From Candidatus Poribacteria bacterium (GTDB taxonomy: Bacteria; Poribacteria; WGA-4E; WGA-3G), in NCBI GenBank assembly GCA_028818995.1, contig JAPPMR010000671.1, positions 1 through 5,346 of the forward strand: a stretch of 5,346 bases of DNA, read 5' to 3'. The notes below the pieces were generated by a model, which saw only the letters and a list, made by a program, of their open reading frames with translations, was not told where the DNA came from and did not search any database. The position numbers and the translations under genes were made by a program. Of this stretch, positions 1 through 5,346 are shown piece by piece. Within the stretch, counting starts at the first letter, position 1. The number at the start of each line of letters is the position of its first letter.

Positions 1-79
1 TGTTTTTTCTTTTCATTTATTCACAATAACATATCTAAAAAAATAAATATACAAGAAAAATCACGTTAATATGGTATTA
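1..79. other. AT-rich intergenic tail, no gene seen
   Basis: Strongly A/T-rich sequence between the palindrome and the left window edge. It has short A and T runs, for example a seven-A run near 38-44, and a weak A/T-only dyad TTATT-CAC-AATAA at 17-29. No open frame, RNA gene or convincing terminator is visible. It may contain control sequence of a gene beyond the left edge. Confidence 0.5.
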
Positions 80-205
80 GTCTACCCATTCTAAAATTGT
101 AGGTATCAACAATAATCGGGAATCAGAGGTCCCTCCTACAAAGAGCAGACGGTTTGGTAGGAGCGATCTCCGAATCGCGACCTATACCCATAAATTTGGG
201 TAGAC
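80..205. repeat. 126-bp imperfect palindrome, MITE/REP-like intergenic element
   Basis: The ends are perfect 9-bp inverted repeats, GTCTACCCA (80-88) and TGGGTAGAC (197-205). Inside them, AAATTGTAGGTAT (95-107 region) resembles the reverse complement of 184-197 (AAATTTATGGGTAT). The inner arms 116-139 and 157-180 match as inverted repeats at 19 of 24 positions around a 17-nt loop. Nearly the whole element can therefore fold on itself. I see no coding capacity and no convincing target-site duplication. It lies directly downstream of the PorV-like gene and could act as a transcript-end structure, but no U-tract follows the stem on either strand. It may be one non-autonomous mobile element or two related repeat units placed head to head; genome copy number would decide. 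Confidence 0.65.
116..180. repeat. Core hairpin of the palindromic element
   Basis: Left arm 116-139 (TCGGGAATC...CTCCTAC) and right arm 157-180 (GTAGGAGCG...ATCGCGA) are inverted copies with five mismatches. The loop-proximal 7 bp, CTCCTAC (133-139) and GTAGGAG (157-163), are perfect. The right arm also holds its own small hairpin, GCGAT (164-168 region) with ATCGC (174-178), so cruciform or RNA folds could switch. Confidence 0.7.
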
Positions 206-218
206 AAAGCACTATGTT

Positions 219-1217
219 CTAAAACCTTGTGATGAAAGAAATTCTATGTGAATCGCCAAGATCATTATCAGGGACAAAAGCGTAATCGAATTGGAAGTCG
301 ATATTTGCTAATGAGTCCAACCCTCTTTTCTTAACACCAAAACCTAATGATAATCCGTTGCTTGGATTTTCGGTTTGGCTGATACGATAACCGACACGTG
401 CGGCTACAACATCGTAAAACCATCTTTCAATACCGATATGGAAACTGGGGTATGCGTCAATAAGTGGGAGATTCGCATCTGCAACGAATGCCCAGACTTC
501 ACGCGGCGGCATTGCCTCTTCTACCTCCAGTTCAACTTTTTTCCAGATTCTGTAAGCGAACCCCGCACGAAGTGCCATTGGTGGATATTCATCAGGAAGT
601 TTCTCGTCACGATCAGCCTCTTCAAAAAACACACCAGCATTTTGTAGGGTAATACCGACACCAAGATGATTGTCTATCAGTCGTAATATTACGCCGATAT
701 CTGCTGCAATGCCGAAAACATTTTGGATGTCTAATTGCTCGGATATCAACTTCGCTGTACCACCAATTGAAGCGTTTTTTCTAAGTGGGTAAGCGAGAGA
801 TAAACCTGTAGCAAACCCGCTTACCGTTACAGTGCTATCAGGTTCCAGACTTGGTCCTATACGACGATCAATCTCGGGAAAACTTCCAACCAAACTTGCT
901 CCCCATACGATTTTATTTGTGCGTTGCGCGTATCCAATTGATTGACTGCTAATATCTGCAATCCAGAAGTGCTGCATTGCAGTAAGTTCTCGTGTATGCA
1001 CAGAAGTCAACCCTGCAGGATTCCAGAAAATAGTGTTAATATCGTTGGCGAGTCCTGTGAACGCGCCACCCATCCCCATAGGTCTGCTTCCCGGTTCGAA
1101 TTTCAGAAAAGCTGCACCAACAGTCCCAGCACCGTCAGAGATATTTTGTGCGAAACTCTGCGGAACACTTATCAGTAAGGTTAAGATTACAACTGCTACA
1201 ACTACACTTTTGTGCAT
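219..1217 (-). CDS. PorV/PorQ-family (UPF0164-like) outer-membrane protein
   Basis: A complete 332-residue protein from ATG at 1215-1217 to TAG at 219-221. A signal peptide is clear: MHKS, a hydrophobic core at about 5-18, and a likely signal peptidase I site after SFA at residue 23. The mature N-terminus carries the family signature, GTVGAAFLKFEPGSR (31-45), MGMGGAFTGLAND (47-59) and WNPAGL (65-70). The remainder alternates short amphipathic strands typical of a beta-barrel and ends in Phe (ISFITRF), as outer-membrane barrels usually do. I see no cysteine. Length fits the PorV/PorQ family. In Bacteroidota, PorV receives type IX cargo by its C-terminal domain and passes it to the surface attachment machinery; PorQ has a related role. 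Members in other phyla are mostly uncharacterised, so the exact role is inferred. It lies 39 bp after a cargo-like gene on the same strand, suggesting a functional pair. The start is supported by a well-spaced Shine-Dalgarno. Confidence 0.9.
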   Translation of the reverse strand: MHKSVVVAVVILTLLISVPQSFAQNISDGAGTVGAAFLKFEPGSRPMGMGGAFTGLANDINTIFWNPAGLTSVHTRELTAMQHFWIADISSQSIGYAQRTNKIVWGASLVGSFPEIDRRIGPSLEPDSTVTVSGFATGLSLAYPLRKNASIGGTAKLISEQLDIQNVFGIAADIGVILRLIDNHLGVGITLQNAGVFFEEADRDEKLPDEYPPMALRAGFAYRIWKKVELEVEEAMPPREVWAFVADANLPLIDAYPSFHIGIERWFYDVVAARVGYRISQTENPSNGLSLGFGVKKRGLDSLANIDFQFDYAFVPDNDLGDSHRISFITRF

Positions 1218-1224
1218 TATCTAT

Positions 1225-1230
1225 CTCCTT
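1225..1230 (-). promoter_or_regulatory. Shine-Dalgarno of the PorV-like gene
   Basis: Read on the minus strand, AAGGAG lies 7 nt before the ATG at 1217, an ideal spacing, and fixes this start. The 39-bp gap after the upstream stop is A-rich, with no hairpin or clear promoter that I can see. That favours cotranscription with independent re-initiation of translation. Confidence 0.85.
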
Positions 1231-1256
1231 TTTCGTTTTTACCGTTTTTTGAAGTC

Positions 1257-1592
1257 TTAGTCAACGACAAGTATTTTGCCTACAGCGTTGGCGCTATTTC
1301 CTGCTCCATTGACTGCTTCTAAACGGAACACGTAAAGGCCGCGCGCTACAGCGGTTCCAGATTGATTTTCTAAATTCCATTTAACCTGTGTATCATTCCG
1401 TTCCCCTGCTGTAATATTGGAATACTTCTTCGAGTAAACCATATCACCGCCCCAATCATAGATGTAGAGTGTCAAGTCCACTTTTTCTTCCGCAGCGGCA
1501 TTCAGATCAAAGGAGAAGAAGGCGACATCGTCTTTGGAATGCCGTAATGGGTTTGGCCATCCGAAAGTATTCCCCTTGAAAGAGAAGGAAAC
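1257..1592 (-). other. C-terminal FlgD-like Ig / type IX-like sorting domain of the giant protein
   Basis: Residues 1237-1347 have the usual order of FlgD-like / type A C-terminal domains: a WPNP opening (1248-1251), a hydrophobic strand (FFSFDL, 1261-1266), LTLYIYDWGGDMV (1276-1288), VKWNLENQSGTAVARGLYVF (1306-1325), and a terminal GKILVVD. In Bacteroidota such domains direct export by the type IX system and are cleaved at the surface; similar FlgD-like domains in other phyla may serve only for assembly or anchoring. The family resemblance is clear, but secretion by a type IX-like route is inferred from the PorV-family neighbour. Confidence 0.7.
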
Positions 1593-4500
1593 TGACATCG
1601 TAACCTCACCGACATCGTAAACAGCATAGTTGCCCGCCTTGTCGGTGACACGGAGGTCTAAGTCATATTCCCCTGATCGTGCAGGTAAGAAGTCTGCCGA
1701 CCAGCGGCTCCAGGGTTCTTCTTGTGCATTACTTTCATCCTCAGCAGGGACAGGTTCAATAGGTTGTCCATCGGGACCCGTTCCAATGATCTCCACAAGC
1801 CATACACCGGATGCGGGGATAGGGATTTCACCTTCACCTTGTGGGCGTGGTCGTGAACCTCGTGGGTCAGCAGCCGTTCCTTCAAAAGGCACTGCTTCAT
1901 CGGTAAACTCAGTTTTTCCACCATCGTTGGTTACAACAGCAGTCGGTGCTGTAGTTTCATAGAGGAATTCTGTTGTGATTGAACCTTTAGGCACAAATCC
2001 GAGCAGTTCAGAATCATTCCCAATACCTGTAATCGTTACTTGATATGGGCCTTCAACATTCAATCCATCCGATTTGAAACTAATGGTATCCACACCGTTC
2101 TGTCGAGTAGTTCCAGAAATTTCTTGACCATTAGGATTTCTAACAACGATCTGCGAACGTGATAGATCAACACCTAACCCTGCATCAGAGACATTCGCTT
2201 GGATGACAACACCACCGGTTGTGGAAACGGCACTTGGGTAATCTTCTGCATTAACGTCTGTGAGCAGTGGGGCATCATTAATTAGCAGCGAGTTCGGATC
2301 AATCACTGGAGGACTTGTATCGTAGGTAAATTCCTCTTTGTAAGTTTCATCTCCATTCCCCGCTTTGTCTAAGGGAGCAACTGTAACGCGGTACTCCCCA
2401 TCTGCAGAACCGTCATCTGCAAGTGGAACGGTGAGTCGAAAAATAAGGGTATCCTGTTCCCCAGACTCATAAGACAAACGACCATCTATTTCAGCCGCAT
2501 TCGGTGAAATCCGTTCAAATGCTAACCATTCTTCATCAAGGTTTTCCCAATCAATTCCAGCTTGGTTATCGGTAAGAATTACACGAATTTCTGTCAATGA
2601 GTTATTCACCTCGGGTTCAGCCACAATCAGGTTAACCGCATCAGGTTCGACTTCAGGTGTTTGCGTATCATACGTAAAGGTCAAATTTTGGACTTCACCT
2701 TCCCGACCCGATGCACTAATTGGCGTAAACTGAATTGTATAAACACCATCTTCAGACCCATCTGTTGCAAGCGGACGAACCAATCTATAGATCAACTTGT
2801 TGGCCTGTAGATGCTGCTGCCCTGCGATCTCTTGATTTTCAGAATTCAGCAAGCGAAGCGTCGAAAGGTGATTTTCATCTGCTGTTTCAAGCATCACCTC
2901 AATTTCTTCAATTTTCTCATTTGTATACGCTTCATCTTCAGGCGCAGTGCTTGGTGATGTAGAAATGATAGCTGGTAAGAGTCTGGATAGTAAGAAATCG
3001 GTTTCAAAAACAGATTTACTTCCGTTCCCTGCTCTGTCTATGGCTTGAACACGAATAGTATATCGTCCATCTGCCACAAGCTGATTCGTATTAAGTATCA
3101 ACTGCGTCTTACCATTACTGGTAAGTTCGCCAGAGATTTCTATGCTGTTTGGGTCAACCAGTGTTACTGTTGTCACATCCCAATCTATACCGCTTCCGCC
3201 CTTATCATTCAAATTTACCTGTATTTGCGTTATATCTTCAGTGAGCCGCGCATTATCAGCCGGCACTGTGCTGACAAGGGTCGGAGCTTGTGTGTCATAG
3301 ACTATTGGATGTTCAACAGAAAGGACATTCCCAGCTTTATCAGAAAACGCAATTACGACGGTGTATTCTCCATCTCTACTACCATCAAGCGGTAATGGCT
3401 CATCAAGTGTGAGGAACAGTTGATTGTTAGAATCATTTGTTAATTTTGTCGGAATAATGGTTCCGTTTTGATTGCGGAGGCTTATTTTCTGGTCTTCAAG
3501 CGTTAAGTCTGCTGGACCAACATCTTGCAGCGTGAATTGAAATTGCGTCAAACTCTCGCTAATATATGAAACCGGTTGACTTAAATTAATCGGTTCAGCC
3601 GCCGTGATTTCCGGTTCTTGTGTGTCATAAACGAACTCGCGATAGACAGTATTTCCCTCACGCCCTTTTTTATCAACAGGTGTAACATATACAGCGTATC
3701 TACCGTCGGAACTTCCATCAGCGGAGAGCGTTGCTGATTCCCATACAATCAGGTCAGTACCGTTCGTGCTTATTGTTCCTGGGACAATTTCATTACCAAG
3801 AGCCACCAGAATGTCTGATCCGGTGCTATCAAAAGATAAACCTGCCCCTGACCGGTCAAGTAAGGTTGCAGCAATAAACAGATTGTCTGCATTGACATAA
3901 GCAATGTCAGCGCTTCCCAATGTGACAGTATCCCCAATACGAACGGACTCAACACCTGGAAGAATGAACTCAAGATTAAACGAGAATTGTATTGGACTTT
4001 GTGCAGCATTTTCCGCTATGTCTTGTGGAGTCACGGATAAAGTATACTGGCCGATCTGTGTCAATTCAGCAAAACTTAATGTGAGTTGAGAAACGCCATC
4101 ATCTTCTTGGGTGATCGGAATTGTTTGATCGTCTGGATCAAACAATGATACTTGTGTGTTTTCAAAGTCGACAAGCGTTGCTTCAGCAAACTTAATCGTG
4201 ATAGTGCTGATTGATTCAGAAAGTTCGACAATCTCATTCGCCGCCAGTTTCATGGGAGTCCCAGCAGTATTTACCTCAACGGATGAAACTTGCGGTGCTT
4301 TAGAATCGTAAACAAGTGAAAATTGAGAGTTCAGGCGATTGCCCGCCCTGTCAATTAGGTGGACATTTAGCGAATAGGTGCCGTCTACACTTCCATCACT
4401 GGCGAACGGTTTTAATAGCGTCAGATATAACTGGCTTGTGAGTTCATCGTACTTCAGTGCAGCGGAAATAGATTTTCTTTCAGCATCCATTAAGGCTACA

Positions 4501-5346
4501 GCTTGAGAAGCTAATTCGAGACCTGCAGGTCCCACATCTTCAATCGTGAGAACGAACTCATCTAACCCCCTCCCAATATAAGATACAGGCGCATGAAGTT
4601 CCAATGGTGTAGCAGCTGTTATACGGGGTGCTTGTGTATCATAAATGTACTGGCGGTTGACGACTTTGCCAACACGTCCGGATTTATCCATCGGTGTTAT
4701 AGCGACAGTGAATTGTCCATCGACAGTACCGTCTGTTGGCAGTGGTGTGGAGGTCCAGGTCAATTGGTTTGTTCCATTGGAGGTCGTTGTGCCGGATACT
4801 GGAAAGTCTTCCGCATTGGTAACGACAATAGTTGAGCCACCGTCTCCTAAAGATACACCTACACCGATAGGATCAGTAATTGTTGCAACTATTCTGATAA
4901 TAGAACTGCGTACGTAAACAGATGATCCTGGTTTTCCATCAACAAGGACTGAACTAACTGTTGGGAGTGCAGTGTCAAGTCTAAATTGGTATTGAGTCTC
5001 ACTTTGAGCAACGTTTCCTGCCTTATCTTGCGGTATAACGGCAAGTGTGTAAACACCACTTTGTATTAGAGAAACAAAACGAACCATTAACTCAGATCCG
5101 TTATTGTCTTCAAGGGTGATAGGTATCTCTTGTCCGTTTGCTCCTGTCAGTCTCACGCTGGTATTTTCAAAGTCGATCAATGCATCGGTGAATTCAAGTG
5201 TGAGACTGCTGACGGATTCAGAAATTTCAGTAATCTCGTAAGGTGTAAGATCAACGGAAGCATCAGCCGTATTCGCTTTCACAGACGATAGACCCGGCAC
5301 TTCAAACTCAAGACGGAATGGGTAGGGAACCGCACCTTGTGCCGTA
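1257..5346 (-). CDS. Giant Ig-like repeat surface/secreted protein with FlgD-like (type IX-like) C-terminal domain, 5'-partial
   Basis: The reading frame is open from the right edge to a TAA at 1257-1259, giving 1,362 residues with the true N-terminus and any signal peptide missing. A GTG at 5300 could be read as a start, but the frame continues upstream as TAQGAVPYPFRLEFE, which matches an internal module end (AQSPIQFSFNLEF), so it is an internal Val. Numbering from that codon, there are eleven Ig-like modules of roughly 103-121 residues (1-1236). Most end in YDTxAP or xLP and carry a late D-[KR]-[AS]-G-N/R motif such as DKAGN at 92-96, 654-658 and 978-982. The pattern resembles bacterial Ig-like families of the Big_5/SbsA kind. 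Residues 1237-1347 form a FlgD-like/CTD domain. I found no cysteine and no membrane segment. Likely role: an extracellular or cell-surface stalk, adhesin or scaffold. No catalytic domain is visible, and the missing N-terminus could hold one. Probably cotranscribed with the PorV-like gene 39 bp downstream. Confidence 0.9.
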   Translation of the reverse strand, partial: TAQGAVPYPFRLEFEVPGLSSVKANTADASVDLTPYEITEISESVSSLTLEFTDALIDFENTSVRLTGANGQEIPITLEDNNGSELMVRFVSLIQSGVYTLAVIPQDKAGNVAQSETQYQFRLDTALPTVSSVLVDGKPGSSVYVRSSIIRIVATITDPIGVGVSLGDGGSTIVVTNAEDFPVSGTTTSNGTNQLTWTSTPLPTDGTVDGQFTVAITPMDKSGRVGKVVNRQYIYDTQAPRITAATPLELHAPVSYIGRGLDEFVLTIEDVGPAGLELASQAVALMDAERKSISAALKYDELTSQLYLTLLKPFASDGSVDGTYSLNVHLIDRAGNRLNSQFSLVYDSKAPQVSSVEVNTAGTPMKLAANEIVELSESISTITIKFAEATLVDFENTQVSLFDPDDQTIPITQEDDGVSQLTLSFAELTQIGQYTLSVTPQDIAENAAQSPIQFSFNLEFILPGVESVRIGDTVTLGSADIAYVNADNLFIAATLLDRSGAGLSFDSTGSDILVALGNEIVPGTISTNGTDLIVWESATLSADGSSDGRYAVYVTPVDKKGREGNTVYREFVYDTQEPEITAAEPINLSQPVSYISESLTQFQFTLQDVGPADLTLEDQKISLRNQNGTIIPTKLTNDSNNQLFLTLDEPLPLDGSRDGEYTVVIAFSDKAGNVLSVEHPIVYDTQAPTLVSTVPADNARLTEDITQIQVNLNDKGGSGIDWDVTTVTLVDPNSIEISGELTSNGKTQLILNTNQLVADGRYTIRVQAIDRAGNGSKSVFETDFLLSRLLPAIISTSPSTAPEDEAYTNEKIEEIEVMLETADENHLSTLRLLNSENQEIAGQQHLQANKLIYRLVRPLATDGSEDGVYTIQFTPISASGREGEVQNLTFTYDTQTPEVEPDAVNLIVAEPEVNNSLTEIRVILTDNQAGIDWENLDEEWLAFERISPNAAEIDGRLSYESGEQDTLIFRLTVPLADDGSADGEYRVTVAPLDKAGNGDETYKEEFTYDTSPPVIDPNSLLINDAPLLTDVNAEDYPSAVSTTGGVVIQANVSDAGLGVDLSRSQIVVRNPNGQEISGTTRQNGVDTISFKSDGLNVEGPYQVTITGIGNDSELLGFVPKGSITTEFLYETTAPTAVVTNDGGKTEFTDEAVPFEGTAADPRGSRPRPQGEGEIPIPASGVWLVEIIGTGPDGQPIEPVPAEDESNAQEEPWSRWSADFLPARSGEYDLDLRVTDKAGNYAVYDVGEVTMSVSFSFKGNTFGWPNPLRHSKDDVAFFSFDLNAAAEEKVDLTLYIYDWGGDMVYSKKYSNITAGERNDTQVKWNLENQSGTAVARGLYVFRLEAVNGAGNSANAVGKILVVD
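1593..2306 (-). other. Two divergent Ig-like modules before the C-terminal domain
   Basis: Protein region within the giant CDS, residues 999-1119 and 1120-1236. The first (NPNGQEISGTT, then GPYQVTITG) ends YETTAP, a variant of the YDTxAP linker. The second opens TAVVTNDGG, contains SGVWLVEIIG and closes with SGEYDLDLRVTDKAGNYAVYD, split here as SGEYDLDL plus RVTDKAGN. Neither has the DGSxDG turn of the B and C modules, so they lie outside the triplet scheme and probably form the join to the C-terminal domain. The second module holds a Pro/Gly/Arg-rich stretch at residues 1145-1162 and an acidic stretch around 1183-1195, likely loops. Confidence 0.6.
2307..3281 (-). repeat. Diverged third Ig-module triplet (A3-B3-C3)
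   Basis: Residues 674-776, 777-882 and 883-998. The order is inferred mainly from the junctions. The first module ends in LLP without YDT, as A modules do. The second has DGSEDG and SGREGEV and ends YDTQTP, as B modules do. The third has DGSADG and DKAGN and ends YDTSPP, as C modules do. The interiors are much more diverged than between triplets 1 and 2. The first and third modules also share a GIDW motif (704-707 and 915-918), so single-module shuffling is an alternative to triplet duplication. Confidence 0.55.
3282..4292 (-). repeat. Ig-module triplet 2 (A2-B2-C2), internal protein repeat
   Basis: Residues 337-448 (A2), 449-563 (B2) and 564-673 (C2), 337 residues in all against 336 for triplet 1. 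A2 repeats SESISTITIKF, DFENTQV and IPITQED. B2 repeats STNGT, DGSSDG and DKKGREG and ends YDTQEP. C2 repeats ITAA, PVSYI, DVGPADL and DGSRDG and ends YDTQAP. Similarity is still visible in the DNA: 5161-5176 and 4156-4171 agree at 15 of 16 bases, 1,005 bp (335 codons) apart. A2 carries DIAEN where other A and C modules have D[KR]AGN. Confidence 0.8.
4293..5300 (-). repeat. Ig-module triplet 1 (A1-B1-C1), internal protein repeat
   Basis: Three consecutive Ig-like modules, residues 1-113 (A1), 114-225 (B1) and 226-336 (C1), numbered from the internal GTG at 5300. A1 has SESVSSLTLEF, DFENTSV and IPITLED and ends LDTALP. B1 has TSNGT, DGTVDG and DKSGRVG and ends YDTQAP. C1 has ITAA, PVSYI, DVGPAGL and DGSVDG and ends YDSKAP. 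Each signature recurs at the matching place in triplet 2, about 336 residues later, so the unit of duplication was the triplet and not the single module. Confidence 0.8.

Noticed and set aside
17..29. TTATT-CAC-AATAA dyad as a terminator
   Set aside because: Only five A/T pairs; too weak to support as a terminator.
80..205. Rho-independent terminator for the PorV-like gene
   Set aside because: A long stem exists, but no U-tract directly follows it on the minus strand, so repeat element is the safer call.
375..1260. Several plus-strand open frames of 62-90 codons opposite the PorV-like gene
   Set aside because: They are antisense to a gene with a clear family signature, lack good ribosome sites and show no recognisable protein features.
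1658..4009. Two minus-strand frames (1658-1924 and 3770-4009) overlapping the giant gene in another frame
   Set aside because: They lie wholly inside a frame supported by module conservation. Considered as frameshift remnants, but the main frame is intact throughout.
1630..4917. Plus-strand open frames of 61-116 codons opposite the giant gene
   Set aside because: They are antisense shadows of the repeat-bearing frame, and their translations are low-complexity with no domain pattern.
5298..5300. GTG as the start codon of the giant protein
   Set aside because: The frame stays open and module-like up to the window edge, and no signal peptide follows the GTG, so the start is outside the window.
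2307..5300. CRISPR array or short tandem DNA repeats as the source of the periodicity
   Set aside because: The period is about 1 kb, in frame, diverged at DNA level and explained by protein module duplication.

Overview
The window carries the 3' part of a two-gene, minus-strand transcription unit. It probably comes from an uncultivated bacterium of the FCB / Candidatus Poribacteria type. That assignment is an inference from three things: a PorV/PorQ-family outer-membrane protein, a very large Ig-repeat protein with a FlgD-like / type IX-like C-terminal domain, and an intergenic palindromic repeat with TAGGAGCGAT...ATCGCGAC arms that I associate, from memory only, with Poribacteria assemblies. 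No taxonomic marker gene is present.

Layout, in transcription order (right to left). Positions 5346-1257 encode the C-terminal 1,362 residues of a giant secreted or surface protein whose start lies outside the window. It has eleven Ig-like modules in tandem. The first nine group into three consecutive A-B-C triplets of about 1 kb each. Two divergent modules follow, then a C-terminal domain of about 110 residues that looks like a sorting or anchoring domain. After a 39-bp gap with a good Shine-Dalgarno, positions 1217-219 encode a complete 332-residue PorV/PorQ-like (UPF0164-like) outer-membrane barrel protein with a signal peptide and a C-terminal Phe. Downstream, positions 1-218 hold no gene but contain a 126-bp imperfect palindrome (80-205) with 9-bp perfect ends, MITE-like or REP-like in form.

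How the parts may work together: in Bacteroidota, PorV receives type IX secretion cargo at the outer membrane through the cargo's C-terminal domain. A cargo-like protein directly followed by a PorV-family gene suggests a dedicated cargo/receptor pair. The pairing is visible in the sequence; the secretion role is inferred. I see no nuclease, transposase, RNA gene or CRISPR array, and nothing that amounts to a clearly new molecular system. The most unusual items are the higher-order module architecture and the long palindrome.
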